This document shows, piece after piece, positions 1 to 10,783 of a DNA stretch of 64,000 nt. Under the pieces are notes generated by a model. The model had not been told where the DNA came from. It searched no databases and worked only from the letters and a program-made list of their open reading frames with translations. Within the stretch, counting starts at the first letter, position 1. Every line of letters begins with the position of its first letter. This DNA comes from Pseudomonas svalbardensis (GTDB lineage Bacteria > Pseudomonadota > Gammaproteobacteria > Pseudomonadales > Pseudomonadaceae): the NCBI RefSeq assembly GCF_030053115.1, contig NZ_CP125619.1, forward strand, positions 6,037,001 through 6,101,000. Reading direction: 5' to 3'. Position numbers and translations under genes: made by a program.

Positions 1-1
1 T

Positions 2-1345
2 GCTTTCTTTCGTCCTGCCGCACATCAGGCTCCATTGCCTGAAGAAAAAATAGACAACACCTACCGACGCCTTCGCTGGCAGATCTTCGCCGGGATTTTT
101 ATCGGCTACGCCGGCTATTACCTGCTGCGCAAAAACTTTTCCCTGGCCATGCCCTATCTGATCGAAGAGGGCTATACCCGCGGTGAGCTGGGCCTGGCGC
201 TGTCGGCCATTGCCATTTCCTACGGCCTGTCCAAGTTCCTGATGGGCATCGTGTCCGACCGTTCCAATCCGCGTTTCTTCCTGCCCTTCGGCCTGTTGGT
301 ATCGGCCGGTGTGATGTTCATTTTCGGTTTCGCGCCCTGGGCGACGTCCAGCGTGACCATCATGTTCATCCTGCTCTTTATCAATGGCTGGGCCCAGGGC
401 ATGGGCTGGCCGCCGAGTGGGCGGACGATGGTGCACTGGTGGTCGCAGAAGGAACGCGGTGGCGTAGTGTCCTTGTGGAACGTGGCGCATAACGTCGGTG
501 GCGGCCTGATCGGCCCGCTGTTCCTGCTCGGCATGGGCCTGTTCAATGACTGGCACGCAGCGTTTTACGTGCCGGCGGCGGTCGCCATGGCGGTGGCGGT
601 ATTTGCCTTCGTCACCATGCGCGACACCCCGCAATCGGTGGGCCTGCCGCCCATCGAGAAGTACAAGAACGATTACCCGGAAGGCTACGACGCCAGCCAC
701 GAAGAAGAATTCAGCGCCAAGGAAATCTTCGTCAAATACGTGCTACGCAACAAAATGCTCTGGTACATCGCCCTGGCCAACGTCTTCGTCTACCTGTTGC
801 GCTACGGCGTGCTGGACTGGGCACCGACCTACCTCAAGGAAGCCAAGGGCTTCACCGTGGATAAAACCTCGTGGGCCTACTTCTTCTACGAATGGGCAGG
901 TATTCCGGGCACGCTGTTGTGCGGCTGGATGTCGGACAAGATCTTCCGTGGCAACCGTGGCCTGACCGGCATGGTGTTCATGGCATTGGTGACTGTTGCG
1001 ACCCTGGTGTACTGGCTCAACCCGGCGGGCAACCCGACAGTCGACATGATCGCGCTCGTCTCGATCGGCTTCCTGATTTACGGCCCGGTGATGCTGATCG
1101 GCCTGCAAGCACTGGAATTGGCACCGAAGAAAGCCGCCGGTACGGCAGCGGGCTTCACGGGCCTGTTCGGTTATCTGGGTGGTTCGGTCGCGGCCAGTGC
1201 AGCGATGGGCTACACCGTGGACCACTTCGGCTGGGACGGCGGTTTCGTGCTGCTGATCGGCGCATGCTTACTGGCGATGGCCTTCCTTGCGCCGACGCTG
1301 TGGCACAAACAAGTCGCCAGTCAGAGCCGCGAAGCAATCGCCTGA
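2..1345 (+). CDS. glpT: Glycerol-3-phosphate transporter GlpT (5' end cut by window)
   Basis: Inner-membrane major-facilitator antiporter that imports glycerol-3-phosphate in exchange for phosphate. The protein has about twelve hydrophobic segments, the typical GlpT opening [12 protein letters not shown], and the organophosphate:phosphate antiporter features [14 protein letters not shown] and [18 protein letters not shown] at 35 could be read as a start, but the same frame stays open to base 2 and encodes [15 protein letters not shown], the usual GlpT N-terminus, so the true start lies a few codons before the window. The 3' end overlaps the convergent ChaC-type gene by 25 bp. Family identity is clear; only the start is missing. 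Confidence 0.93.
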   Translation, partial: AFFRPAAHQAPLPEEKIDNTYRRLRWQIFAGIFIGYAGYYLLRKNFSLAMPYLIEEGYTRGELGLALSAIAISYGLSKFLMGIVSDRSNPRFFLPFGLLVSAGVMFIFGFAPWATSSVTIMFILLFINGWAQGMGWPPSGRTMVHWWSQKERGGVVSLWNVAHNVGGGLIGPLFLLGMGLFNDWHAAFYVPAAVAMAVAVFAFVTMRDTPQSVGLPPIEKYKNDYPEGYDASHEEEFSAKEIFVKYVLRNKMLWYIALANVFVYLLRYGVLDWAPTYLKEAKGFTVDKTSWAYFFYEWAGIPGTLLCGWMSDKIFRGNRGLTGMVFMALVTVATLVYWLNPAGNPTVDMIALVSIGFLIYGPVMLIGLQALELAPKKAAGTAAGFTGLFGYLGGSVAASAAMGYTVDHFGWDGGFVLLIGACLLAMAFLAPTLWHKQVASQSREAIA

Positions 1346-1989
1346 TCGGCCTTTGATTTGCAGCGCTTGAGCCGCGCCTCCAGATTCCGGTCTGGCATGG
1401 CGTGGCTACGCAGGGCGTGGGCGGTCTGCTCGACATAATCGCGAGTCGTGCCGTAACGCCCGCAAGCGTTTTCGAACACGTGGCTCAGCACGTGATCCGG
1501 CAAGTTGCCCGCATAGCTGGGCAGATGCCGCTCCAATACAAACCCCAACGCCTGAACCTGACTTCCGTCTTCAAGACGGCAGTTGAGCCAGTGTGGACGG
1601 TAGGACGGGAATGGCATTTCGCGCTGCCAAAGTGCGTAAAGAGACGCTTCAAGTTGTTCTTCAGGCAAGCGATAGGCGAAGCCGCTGCAAGAACCACCGC
1701 GATCCAGGCCAAATACCAGCCCAGGCACTTCGGGCGTGCCGCGATGTTCGTGGGACCACAAATACAAACCGCGATGGTAGCCATGCACACGACCGCGCAC
1801 TCGCTCCACTGCTGCGCATTCGGGACGCCAGATCAGCGAGCCGTAAGCGAACAGCCACACCGGCCCGCCCTTGTGGCGCGCCATCGTCGACTGCATCGAG
1901 CTGAGTAATTGTTCGTGCGTGAGCTGCGGCCCCAGATCGAGCCGCGGAGGGTAAGCCAGATTCAAAAAAGCAGATTCGATGGCGCTCAT
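1321..1989 (-). CDS. ChaC-type gamma-glutamylcyclotransferase
   Basis: Predicted glutathione-specific gamma-glutamylcyclotransferase, which releases 5-oxoproline and Cys-Gly from glutathione in the cytoplasm. The 222-residue protein has the ChaC substrate-loop motif YGSLIW at residues 49-54 and a Glu at about 124 in WQREM that fits the catalytic acid of this fold. Length is normal for bacterial ChaC proteins. It is transcribed from the AT-rich gap at 1990-2197 and converges on glpT, with the last codons of the two genes overlapping. Activity is inferred from family membership. Confidence 0.85.
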   Translation of the reverse strand: MSAIESAFLNLAYPPRLDLGPQLTHEQLLSSMQSTMARHKGGPVWLFAYGSLIWRPECAAVERVRGRVHGYHRGLYLWSHEHRGTPEVPGLVFGLDRGGSCSGFAYRLPEEQLEASLYALWQREMPFPSYRPHWLNCRLEDGSQVQALGFVLERHLPSYAGNLPDHVLSHVFENACGRYGTTRDYVEQTAHALRSHAMPDRNLEARLKRCKSKADQAIASRL

Positions 1990-2197
1990 GGCGATCAGCG
2001 TTCAGCTCCCCGCGGGTGAAGAATTACTTAATAGAACGCACCGCTGTAACAATAAGGCACATATGTTTTAAGGCAATTTAAGTGCCATGGCACAGTTCTT
2101 AAATATTTGCCTGGATGACATATAACCTACCGGCATTTATAAGATTTTATAAATACCGATCGGCTATATAGAGAGTTATAACGATTAAGATCGCGGA
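1990..2197. other. AT-rich intergenic gap with a hairpin
   Basis: About 200 bp, markedly AT-rich compared with the flanking genes, between two minus-strand genes. It contains an inverted repeat (2132-2141 with 2148-2157, GGCATTTATA and TATAAATACC, one mismatch) without a clear T-run. It probably holds the promoter of the ChaC-type gene and the end of the ubiD operon transcript. No ORF worth calling is present. Confidence 0.4.
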
Positions 2198-3166
2198 TCA
2201 AGATCGAGGCGCGTATGCAAATACATCCGCACGCATTTGATGAGCGTCCATCCCCGCCTCAACCAAAGCATCCAGCGTGCCGTAGACCATGGCCGGAGAG
2301 CCGCTAGCGTAGACATGCAAGGGTTTCAGATCCGGGAAGTCCTCACACACCGCCTCATGCAACATCCCGCAGCGCCCCTGCCAGCCGCATTGATCGCTGA
2401 CGACTTTATGCAGGAATAGATTGGGCAGTTTCAGCCATTCATCCCAATGTTCGATGGCATAAAAATCTTCAGGACGACGCACGCCCCAATACAGGTGCAC
2501 CGGATGTTTGAAGCCCGCGGCACGGCAATGTTCGATCAGGCTATGGATCTGGCCCATGCCGGTGCCCGCAGCGATCAGCACCAGCGGACCCTCCGGCAGT
2601 TCCGCCAGATGGGTGTCGCCGAACGGCATTTCGATCCGCACCATCGGGTTGCGTTGCAACTGGTCGATCAGGCTCAGCGCACTGCTTTCGCGCGCCAGCA
2701 CATGGATTTCCAGATCACGCCCGCCATGTGGCGCCGAGGCGAGGGAGAACGCGGATTTCTCACCGTTCTCGCGCTCGATCATCAAGTACTGACCGGCGTG
2801 ATAACGCGGTGGCTTGCCGGCCGGCGCTCGCAGACGCACACGCCAGGTATCGCCGCCGACGTCCCTGCATTCAATGACCTGACACGACAAGCTGCGCACC
2901 GGCAATTCTCCCAGCGCAAGCACGCCATCCCACAGCACGATGCAGTCTTCCAGCGGCTCTGCAATGCAAGTGTAGAACTCGCCATGGTCGCGCACACCGC
3001 CTTCCTGTTCGATCCGCCCTTCCACCAGCAGTGCGGCGCACACATGGCAATTGCCGTTTCGACAGCTTTGCGGGCATTCATAGCCCAGACGCCGCGCGCC
3101 ATCGAGAATCCGCTCGCCGGGCAGAATCTGTAGCACTGCTCCGGAGGGCTGCAAGGTTACACGCAT
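2198..3166 (-). CDS. 2Fe-2S/FAD oxidoreductase (CDP-6-deoxy-delta-3,4-glucoseen reductase-like)
   Basis: Electron-transfer flavoprotein of about 322 residues: an N-terminal plant-type [2Fe-2S] ferredoxin domain (Cys35, Cys40, Cys43 and a fourth Cys in FYTCIAEPL), then an FAD-binding domain with YHAGQYLMIE and an NAD(P)-binding domain with IAAGTGMGQIHSLIEH. The ATG at 3166 is chosen because it overlaps the ubiD stop codon as TGATG, which implies translational coupling; an upstream in-frame ATG at 3268 lies inside ubiD. Databases usually name this protein after an ascarylose enzyme. Its conserved place behind ubiD suggests instead a reductase partner for an unknown oxygenase or for quinone metabolism, which is inference. 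Confidence 0.85.
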   Translation of the reverse strand: MRVTLQPSGAVLQILPGERILDGARRLGYECPQSCRNGNCHVCAALLVEGRIEQEGGVRDHGEFYTCIAEPLEDCIVLWDGVLALGELPVRSLSCQVIECRDVGGDTWRVRLRAPAGKPPRYHAGQYLMIERENGEKSAFSLASAPHGGRDLEIHVLARESSALSLIDQLQRNPMVRIEMPFGDTHLAELPEGPLVLIAAGTGMGQIHSLIEHCRAAGFKHPVHLYWGVRRPEDFYAIEHWDEWLKLPNLFLHKVVSDQCGWQGRCGMLHEAVCEDFPDLKPLHVYASGSPAMVYGTLDALVEAGMDAHQMRADVFAYAPRS

Positions 3167-4632
3167 CAATCTATTCCTAACTGATTCCAGATGGCATCGA
3201 TCCGCTGGGTAACGGCTTCGTCCTTGACGATCACCCGGCCCCACTCGCGAGTGGTTTCGCCCGGCCATTTATGCGTGGCATCGAGCCCCATCTTCGAACC
3301 CAGGCCGGAAACCGGCGAGGCGAAGTCAAGGTAGTCGATCGGCGTGTTGTCGATCATCACCGTGTCGCGCTTGGGGTCCATGCGCGTGGTGATGGCCCAG
3401 ATCACGTCGTTCCAGTCGCGTGCGTTGATGTCGTCATCAGTGACGATAACGAACTTGGTGTACATGAACTGTCGCAAAAACGACCAGACACCGAGCATTA
3501 CCCGCTTGGCATGGCCGGGATACGACTTCTTCATGGTCACGATGGCCATGCGGTACGAGCAGCCTTCGGGCGGCAGGTAGAAGTCGGTGATCTCAGGGAA
3601 CTGCTTCTGCAGGATCGGCACGAACACTTCGTTCAGCGCCACGCCGAGAATCGCCGGCTCATCCGGTGGACGGCCGGTGTAAGTGCTGTGGTAGATCGGT
3701 TTGATGCGGTGGGTGATGCGCTCGACGGTGAACACCGGGAAGCTGTCGACTTCGTTGTAGTAGCCGGTGTGGTCGCCGTACGGGCCTTCATCGGCCATTT
3801 CGCCCGGATGGATCACGCCTTCAAGGATGATCTCGGCAGTGGCCGGGACTTGCAAGTCGTTGCCACGGCACTTCACCAGTTCGGTGCGGTTGCCGCGCAA
3901 CAAGCCGGCGAAAGCATATTCGGAAAGGCTGTCCGGCACTGGCGTCACCGCGCCGAGAATGGTCGCTGGGTCAGCGCCCAGCGCCACGGACACCGGGAAC
4001 GGCTGTCCAGGATGCTTCTCGCACCACTCGCGGTAATCCAGCGCGCCGCCACGGTGACTGAGCCAGCGCATGATGACCTTGTTGCGGCCAATCACTTGCT
4101 GACGGTAAATGCCGAGGTTCTGGCGATCCTTGTTCGGACCTTTGGTGACGGTCAGGCCCCAGGTGATCAGCGGGCCGACGTCGCCCGGCCAGCAGGTCTG
4201 CACCGGCAGCATCGCGAGGTCGACGTCGTCGCCTTCGATGACCACTTCCTGACACACTGCGTCTTTGACCACCTTCGGAGCCATGGCGATGATCTTGCGG
4301 AAGATCGGCAGCTTGGACCAGGCATCCTTCAGGCCTTTCGGCGGCTCGGGTTCCTTGAGGAACGCCAGCAGCTTGCCGATCTCGCGCAATTCGCTGACCG
4401 CCTCTGCGCCCATGCCCAGCGCCACGCGCTCAGGGGTGCCGAACAGGTTGCCGAGCACGGGAATGTCATAACCCGTGGGCTTCTCGAAAAGCAGGGCCGG
4501 ACCTTTGGCACGCAGGGTGCGGTCGCAGACCTCGGTCATTTCGAGCACTGGGGACACCGGAACCTGGATGCGCTTGAGTTCGCCGCGCTTTTCCAGACCG
4601 CTGATAAAGTCGCGCAAGTCGCGATACTGCAT
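3166..4632 (-). CDS. ubiD: 4-hydroxy-3-polyprenylbenzoate decarboxylase UbiD
   Basis: Cytoplasmic decarboxylase of ubiquinone synthesis that removes the carboxyl group from 3-polyprenyl-4-hydroxybenzoate using prenylated FMN made by UbiX. The 488-residue length matches the family (E. coli about 497). Recognisable blocks are the N-terminal [10 protein letters not shown], the central [24 protein letters not shown], and [14 protein letters not shown], which carries conserved acidic active-site residues. It ends in a 1-nt overlap with the downstream reductase gene and lies downstream of rho, separated from it by the terminator at 4734-4757. Confidence 0.95.
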   Translation of the reverse strand: MQYRDLRDFISGLEKRGELKRIQVPVSPVLEMTEVCDRTLRAKGPALLFEKPTGYDIPVLGNLFGTPERVALGMGAEAVSELREIGKLLAFLKEPEPPKGLKDAWSKLPIFRKIIAMAPKVVKDAVCQEVVIEGDDVDLAMLPVQTCWPGDVGPLITWGLTVTKGPNKDRQNLGIYRQQVIGRNKVIMRWLSHRGGALDYREWCEKHPGQPFPVSVALGADPATILGAVTPVPDSLSEYAFAGLLRGNRTELVKCRGNDLQVPATAEIILEGVIHPGEMADEGPYGDHTGYYNEVDSFPVFTVERITHRIKPIYHSTYTGRPPDEPAILGVALNEVFVPILQKQFPEITDFYLPPEGCSYRMAIVTMKKSYPGHAKRVMLGVWSFLRQFMYTKFVIVTDDDINARDWNDVIWAITTRMDPKRDTVMIDNTPIDYLDFASPVSGLGSKMGLDATHKWPGETTREWGRVIVKDEAVTQRIDAIWNQLGID

Positions 4633-4733
4633 GCGTGAGCCTCGTTTTGGCCGTGCCGTTCGGGGGTGGCAGTTTAGCGCCGAACCCCTCTATTCAGAAC
4701 CACGAACTGCCATTGATCAAAAATCAGATAGCA

Positions 4734-4757
4734 AAAAGCCGGGTTTCCCCGGCTTTT
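4734..4757 (-). terminator. Rho-independent terminator after rho
   Basis: Ten-base-pair stem (AAAAGCCGGG with CCCGGCTTTT) and a 4-nt loop, followed on the minus strand by a T-run. It lies 15 bp beyond the rho stop codon, so it ends the rho transcript. The hairpin is nearly symmetric. Confidence 0.85.
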
Positions 4758-4771
4758 GCTAGCCTATCGAC

Positions 4772-6031
<1,260 letters not shown>

Positions 6032-6230
6032 ATAGGAATGACGTAATCATTTATGGAGGGGGGGAAATTAAGCTTTTGGCTTAATGAGGCCGCGCCGCAG
6101 AGAAGGCGACAGGATCGCGTACTTATTCGAAAAGGAGTGCGTCGGCGACGGCTAGCAGGGGGCATTGGAGAAACCAGTGCGGGGCCGAATGTACCACCTG
6201 AGTTTCGGAGCGTCTAGCCCTCAATAACGA
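6032..6230 (-). promoter_or_regulatory. rho 5' leader, candidate Pseudomon-Rho RNA motif
   Basis: About 200 nt of non-coding leader between the trxA terminator and the rho start. It contains a perfect 7-bp hairpin close to the start codon (6067-6073 with 6079-6085, ATTAAGC and GCTTAAT) and a C-rich run just upstream of the start on the minus strand. A structured RNA upstream of rho in pseudomonads has been described as the Pseudomon-Rho motif, and autoregulation of rho by attenuation is well known. Assignment to that motif rests on position, not on a covariance-model match. Confidence 0.45.
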
Positions 6231-6257
6231 AAAGGCCCCGCGATGTGCGGGGCCTTT
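6231..6257 (-). terminator. Terminator after trxA
   Basis: Strong hairpin AAAGGCCCCGC / GCGGGGCCTTT with a 5-nt loop, 22 bp beyond the trxA stop codon. It separates trxA from the rho leader. On the minus strand the T-run after the stem is short (TTTCGTT). Confidence 0.75.
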
Positions 6258-6279
6258 TTGATGACGCTTTAAACGACGC

Positions 6280-6609
6280 TTAGATGTTGGCGTCGAGGAA
6301 AGCAGCCAGTTGCGACTTCGACAGTGCGCCGACCTTGGTCGCTTCAACGTTGCCGTTCTTGAACAGCATCAGAGTCGGGATACCACGCACGCCGTGCTTG
6401 GCCGGGGTTTCCTGGTTCTCGTCGATGTTCAGTTTGGCAACGGTCAGCTTGCCTTTGTAGGTTTCAGCAATTTCGTCCAGAACAGGAGCGATCATTTTGC
6501 AAGGGCCGCACCATTCAGCCCAGTAGTCGACCAGTACAGCGCCTTCGGCCTTGAGGACGTCGACGTCGAAGCTAGCGTCGGTGACGTGTTTAATAAGATC
6601 GCTGCTCAT
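6280..6609 (-). CDS. trxA: Thioredoxin TrxA
   Basis: Cytoplasmic disulfide reductase serving ribonucleotide reductase, peroxidases and methionine sulfoxide reductases, and recycled by thioredoxin reductase. The 109-residue protein has the WCGPC active site with Cys34 and Cys37, the buried Asp28 (VDYWAEW) and the cis-proline segment RGIPTLMLF. The trxA-rho order is common in gammaproteobacteria. A GGAGAC element precedes the ATG at 6609. Confidence 0.97.
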   Translation of the reverse strand: MSSDLIKHVTDASFDVDVLKAEGAVLVDYWAEWCGPCKMIAPVLDEIAETYKGKLTVAKLNIDENQETPAKHGVRGIPTLMLFKNGNVEATKVGALSKSQLAAFLDANI

Positions 6610-6729
6610 GGAAGTCTCCAGGTTGTAAGCAAAAAAACGTGGCCCATCATAGCCGCCCTTCCCTCGTTCAGGAAGGTGCAGATGATTGAGTCTCGCTATG
6701 GTGCCGCATGAGTTTGGGTATAGACCAAG

Positions 6730-7437
6730 TCACGAGGTGGCGGGAGCGACGAAGGCAATTCCGGTGCGCAGTGCCGCATTACGCACGTGTTCGTGCATGG
6801 CCTTCTGCGCTGCCCCGGACGCCCGCCGGGCCAGTGCGCGGAGGATTTTGCGGTGTTCCTGCCAAGTTTCCATGGCCCGCTCTGCCCGGATGAACGGTAG
6901 TTTCTGGCTCTCTAGAAAGATGTCAGCGCTGGCCGTCAGAATGCTCAGCATCGCCTGATTGCCGCTCGCCAGCAGGATGCGCCGGTGAAACTCGAAATCC
7001 AGTCTCGCCGCGGCCTCGAAGTCGCCGGCCTTCAATTCGATGCGCATGGCGGCGACGTTATCTTCCAGTGCATCGAGCTCGTGAGTACTCAGGGTCACCG
7101 CCGCCAAACCGGCCGCAAAGCCTTCCAGGGCATAGCGCAACTGAAAGATGTCCAGCGGCGAGGCTTGTGCCGCAAATGGCCAACTCAGCGCCGCATCACC
7201 TCGCGGCAAATCAACCGGTGACTGCACGAACACGCCTTTGCCCGGCTGGATGCTGATCACCCCCAACGCACTCAATGACGACAACGCTTCGCGTAGCGAC
7301 GCCCGACTGACCCCCAATTGCACCGCCAAATCCCGTTGCGAGGGCAAGGCATCGCCCGGCCCGAAACCTTGCTCGGTGATCAGTTTACGGATGGCTTGCA
7401 GCGCCACTTCAGGTACGGCGCGAAAGATCGAGTTCAT
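6730..7437 (-). CDS. FadR-subfamily GntR transcriptional regulator
   Basis: 235-residue DNA-binding regulator. The N-terminal winged helix-turn-helix includes GFGPGDALPSQRDLAVQLGVSRASLREALSSLSALG, and the C-terminal all-helical FCD ligand domain has conserved His residues (STHELDAL, EFHRRILLASGN). It is divergent from the amino-acid ABC transporter operon at 7694 across a 256-bp gap, so it probably represses that operon or senses its substrate. The gap contains two TGGTCT-like half-sites near 7570-7590 (AGACCAGTAAGACC), possible operators by inspection only. Confidence 0.88.
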   Translation of the reverse strand: MNSIFRAVPEVALQAIRKLITEQGFGPGDALPSQRDLAVQLGVSRASLREALSSLSALGVISIQPGKGVFVQSPVDLPRGDAALSWPFAAQASPLDIFQLRYALEGFAAGLAAVTLSTHELDALEDNVAAMRIELKAGDFEAAARLDFEFHRRILLASGNQAMLSILTASADIFLESQKLPFIRAERAMETWQEHRKILRALARRASGAAQKAMHEHVRNAALRTGIAFVAPATS

Positions 7438-7693
7438 GGTTTTTCAGACGAACCAGGCCAATGAGCGGTTAGTTGTAAAGCTATTCGCGACGCCCGGCAA
7501 GACGTGCCCCATGGGGGTTCGGAGATTTTTATGGATGCGCTATCGGGGTGCGAAACGCCGCCCAACTGTTCAGACCAGTAAGACCGAGAGACACCAGCAA
7601 AACCGTGGCCTTGCGCCTCCACAACCCGATATTGGCACGGCCCATGCTCTGTCGATCCGCAGAATTCACTTCTCGCCGATTCGGAGATTTGCC
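7438..7693. promoter_or_regulatory. Divergent control region, GntR regulator / ABC transporter
   Basis: 256-bp gap between divergent genes. It includes the tandem half-sites AGACC-AGTA-AGACC at about 7572-7585 and a GGAG ribosome-binding site ahead of 7694. An in-frame upstream extension of the transporter ORF through this gap is open but lacks a signal sequence and is not the real start. Confidence 0.4.
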
Positions 7694-8479
7694 ATGACCC
7701 AGCGTTACAGCGCCCTGATCAAAGCACTGTTTGCCAGCCTGATGCTGAGCCAGGCGCCCGCCCACGCCGACGGTCTGGAGGATGTGGTCAAGCGCGGCGT
7801 CCTCAAGGTTGCCGTGCCTCAAGACTTCCCGCCCTTCGGTTCGGTCGGCCCGGACATGAAGCCGCGCGGCCTCGATATCGACACCGCCAAGCTGCTGGCC
7901 GACCAACTCAAGGTCAAACTCGAGCTGACGCCGGTCAATAGCACCAACCGCATTCCGTTCCTGACCACCGGCAAGGTCGATCTGGTGATCTCCAGCCTCG
8001 GCAAGAACCCCGAGCGCGAGAAGGTTATCGACTTCTCCCGTGCCTACGCGCCGTTCTACCTGGCAGTGTTCGGCCCGCCAGATGCGAGCATCAAAGGCCT
8101 GGACGACCTCAAGGGCAAAACCATCAGCGTCACCCGTGGTGCCATCGAAGACATTGAGCTGACGAAAGTCGCGCCCGAAGGCGTGACCATCAAGCGCTTC
8201 GAAGACAACAACTCGACCATCGCCGCTTACCTCGCCGGGCAAGTCGACCTGATCGCCAGCGGCAACGTGGTGATGGTGACCATCAGCGAGCGCAACCCGA
8301 AGCGTATTCCGGCGCTGAAAGTGAAGCTCAAGGATTCGCCGGTCTACGTCGGCGTGAACAAAAACGAGCCGGCGCTGCTGGACAAGGTCAACCAGATCCT
8401 CGCCACCGCCAAGACCGACGGCGCGCTGGAAAAGAACTCCCGAACCTGGCTCAAAGAGCCGCTGCCGGCTGATCTCTGA
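7694..8479 (+). CDS. Amino-acid ABC transporter, substrate-binding protein
   Basis: Periplasmic type-3 solute-binding protein of about 261 residues. The ATG at 7694 follows a GGAG site and opens a signal peptide (MTQRYSALIKALFASLMLSQAPAHA) cleaved before DGLEDV. The mature part shows the family start VLKVAVPQDFPPFG, the LDIDTAKLLADQL motif and the hinge segment DLVISSLGKNPEREKVIDFS. Polar amino acids are the likely ligands, but the exact one cannot be read. It is the first gene of a four-gene transporter operon. Confidence 0.92.
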   Translation: MTQRYSALIKALFASLMLSQAPAHADGLEDVVKRGVLKVAVPQDFPPFGSVGPDMKPRGLDIDTAKLLADQLKVKLELTPVNSTNRIPFLTTGKVDLVISSLGKNPEREKVIDFSRAYAPFYLAVFGPPDASIKGLDDLKGKTISVTRGAIEDIELTKVAPEGVTIKRFEDNNSTIAAYLAGQVDLIASGNVVMVTISERNPKRIPALKVKLKDSPVYVGVNKNEPALLDKVNQILATAKTDGALEKNSRTWLKEPLPADL

Positions 8480-8515
8480 TCGTCGCGCGACGCCGTTCAA
8501 ACAAGGAGCCTAAAC

Positions 8516-9196
8516 ATGGCTTATCAGTTCGGTTTCATACCGGTGGTGCAAAACACAGACCTGCTGCTGCGCGGTGCGCTGTTCACCCTTGAACTGACAG
8601 CCATCGGCGCTGTGCTCGGGGTGGGTCTAGGCATCGTCGGAGCGCTGGTGCGAGCGTGGAACATCCGCCCGTTCGCCAGCATTTTCGGGGTCTACGTCGA
8701 GTTGATCCGCAACACGCCGTTTCTGGTGCAGTTGTTTTTCATCTTCTTCGGCCTGCCGTCACTGGATGTGCAGATTTCGGAATGGCAGGCGGCGGTGCTG
8801 GCGATGGTGATCAACCTGGGCGCCTATTCCACCGAGATCATCCGCGCCGGCATTCAAGCAATCCCTCGAGGACAGCTTGAAGCCGCAGCGGCGCTGGCAA
8901 TGACGCGTTTCGAAGCCTTTCGCCACGTGGTGCTGCTGCCGGCGCTGGGCAAGGTCTGGCCGGCGCTGAGCAGCCAGATCATCATCGTGATGCTGGGTTC
9001 GGCGGTCTGCTCGCAAATCGCCACCGAAGAGCTGAGCTTCGCCGCCAACTTCATTCAGTCGCGCAACTTCCGCGCCTTTGAAACCTACGCCCTGACCACG
9101 CTGCTCTACCTGTGCATGGCGCTAATGATCCGCCAGTTACTGAACTGGATCGGCCGCCGGTTTATAGCAAGAAGCAGCGCAAGGACCAGCCAATGA
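8516..9196 (+). CDS. Amino-acid ABC transporter permease (first)
   Basis: 226-residue inner-membrane subunit of the HisMQ family. It has several hydrophobic segments and the typical N-terminal portion (YVELIRNTPFLVQLFFIFFGLP). The cytoplasmic EAA loop (IPRGQLEAAAALAMTRFEAFRHVVLLPA) docks on the ATPase. An AGGAG site precedes the ATG. The stop overlaps the next permease start as ATGA, indicating a translationally coupled pair that forms a heterodimeric channel. Confidence 0.93.
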   Translation: MAYQFGFIPVVQNTDLLLRGALFTLELTAIGAVLGVGLGIVGALVRAWNIRPFASIFGVYVELIRNTPFLVQLFFIFFGLPSLDVQISEWQAAVLAMVINLGAYSTEIIRAGIQAIPRGQLEAAAALAMTRFEAFRHVVLLPALGKVWPALSSQIIIVMLGSAVCSQIATEELSFAANFIQSRNFRAFETYALTTLLYLCMALMIRQLLNWIGRRFIARSSARTSQ

Positions 9197-9843
9197 GCGA
9201 TTTCACGTTCTGGGACGTCGTACGCAACCTGCTCACAGGCCTGCAATGGACCCTGGCGCTGTCGCTGCTGGCATTTATCGGTGGCGGACTGATCGGCTTG
9301 CTGATCATGGTCATGCGCATCTCGAAACAATCCCTGCCCCGCAGCTTCGCCCGCACCTATATCGAACTGTTCCAGGGCACGCCGCTGTTGATGCAGCTGT
9401 TTCTGGTGTTCTTCGGTGTGGCGTTGGCCGGGGTGGAGATTTCGCCGTGGATGGCCGCGGCCATTGCCCTGACGCTGTTCACCAGCGCCTACCTGGCGGA
9501 GATCTGGCGTGGTTGCGTCGAATCGATCCCCAACGGCCAGTGGGAAGCGTCATCAAGCCTGGCTCTCAATCCTCTGGAGCAACTGCGCTACGTGATCCTG
9601 CCGCAAGCGCTGCGGATCGCCGTGGCACCGACCGTGGGCTTCTCGGTGCAGGTGGTCAAAGGCACCGCCGTCACCTCGATCATCGGCTTCACCGAATTGA
9701 CCAAGACCGGCGGCATGCTCGCCAACGCGACCTTCGAACCGTTCATGGTCTACGGCCTCGTGGCCCTCGGTTACTTCCTGCTCTGCTACCCCTTGTCCCT
9801 CAGTGCGCGCTACCTGGAAAGGAGACTGCATGCCTCTGCTTAG
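9193..9843 (+). CDS. Amino-acid ABC transporter permease (second)
   Basis: 216-residue HisMQ-family membrane subunit. The ATG at 9193 is preferred because it overlaps the previous stop (ATGA) and begins MSDFTFWDVVRNLLTGLQWT, as in homologues. It contains YIELFQGTPLLMQLFLVFFG and the EAA loop GQWEASSSLALNPLEQLRYV. Its last codons overlap the start of the ATPase gene by 14 bp. Confidence 0.93.
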   Translation: MSDFTFWDVVRNLLTGLQWTLALSLLAFIGGGLIGLLIMVMRISKQSLPRSFARTYIELFQGTPLLMQLFLVFFGVALAGVEISPWMAAAIALTLFTSAYLAEIWRGCVESIPNGQWEASSSLALNPLEQLRYVILPQALRIAVAPTVGFSVQVVKGTAVTSIIGFTELTKTGGMLANATFEPFMVYGLVALGYFLLCYPLSLSARYLERRLHASA

Positions 9844-10567
9844 AATTTCGGCCCTGCATAAATATTACGGTGACCACCATGTACTCAGAGGCATCGACCT
9901 GAGTGTCGAGGAAGGCCAGGTCGTGGCGATCATCGGCCGCAGCGGCTCGGGAAAATCCACGTTACTGCGCACCCTCAATGGCCTGGAATCGATCAACGAC
10001 GGCGTGATTGAAGTCGACGGCGAATACCTCGACGCCGCCCGTGCCGATCTGCGCAGCTTGCGACAGAAAGTCGGGATGGTGTTTCAACAGTTCAACCTGT
10101 TTCCGCACCTGACGGTCGGCGAGAACGTGATGCTCGCGCCGCAAGTGGTGCAGAAAGTGCCAAAAGCCAAAGCGGCGGAACTGGCGCGGGAGATGCTGGA
10201 GCGGGTCGGGCTGGGGGAAAAATTCGATGCCTTCCCGGATCGGTTGTCTGGCGGGCAGCAACAGCGGGTGGCGATTGCCCGGGCGCTGGCGATGTCGCCG
10301 AAGGTCTTGCTGTGCGATGAGATTACCTCGGCGCTGGACCCGGAATTGGTGAACGAAGTGCTGAGCGTGGTCCGGAAACTGGCCAAGGAAGGGATGACGT
10401 TGATTATGGTCACCCATGAGATGCGTTTTGCCCGGGAGGTTGGGGATAAGTTGGTGTTCATGCATCAGGGCAAGGTGCATGAGGTCGGGGATCCGAAAGT
10501 GTTGTTTGCCAATCCGCAGACCGCGGAGTTGGCGAATTTCATTGGCACAGTTGAAGCGGCGGGCTGA
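9830..10567 (+). CDS. Amino-acid ABC transporter, ATP-binding protein
   Basis: 245-residue ATPase of the GlnQ/HisP type. It carries Walker A GRSGSGKST, Q-loop VFQQFNLFPH, signature LSGGQQQRVAIARALA, Walker B VLLCDEITSALDPE and switch His in MVTHEM. The ATG at 9830 (MPLLRISALHKYYG) is chosen because it follows GGAAAGGAGA and aligns with family starts; an earlier in-frame start at 9803 would lie deeper inside the permease gene. Last gene of the operon, followed by a REP pair. Confidence 0.95.
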   Translation: MPLLRISALHKYYGDHHVLRGIDLSVEEGQVVAIIGRSGSGKSTLLRTLNGLESINDGVIEVDGEYLDAARADLRSLRQKVGMVFQQFNLFPHLTVGENVMLAPQVVQKVPKAKAAELAREMLERVGLGEKFDAFPDRLSGGQQQRVAIARALAMSPKVLLCDEITSALDPELVNEVLSVVRKLAKEGMTLIMVTHEMRFAREVGDKLVFMHQGKVHEVGDPKVLFANPQTAELANFIGTVEAAG

Positions 10568-10574
10568 AGGACGC

Positions 10575-10666
10575 CATCGCGAGCAGGCTCGCTCCCACAT
10601 TAGTTCTGTGTCGTGCGCAGGATGGGCGGCAACGCAAAACCCTGTGGGAGCGAGCCTGCTCGCGAT
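10575..10666. repeat. REP doublet (inverted pair)
   Basis: Two head-to-head copies of a Pseudomonas REP element: 10575-10599 (core CGCGAGCAGGCTCGCTCCCA) and 10643-10666 (its reverse complement). They can form one long stem. They lie in the 216-bp gap between the ABC transporter operon and ppx. Confidence 0.85.
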
Positions 10667-10783
10667 TGACCGCGCAGCGGTCACCTGCATGACTGCGCTG
10701 GATCAAGGCTTTGAACACTGCGCGTTGGCGGCAGCGTTTGATCGTGGCACGATGTCGAGGTTATCGACCGAGACTCCCTGACC

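Noticed and set aside
3271..4638. 455-codon plus-strand ORF antisense to ubiD
   Set aside because: Mirror of ubiD codon structure, composition rich in His/Arg/Asp typical of shadow frames.
10575..10666. REP pairs as terminators
   Set aside because: They can form hairpins but lack T-runs and are dispersed repeats of a known type; listed as repeats.
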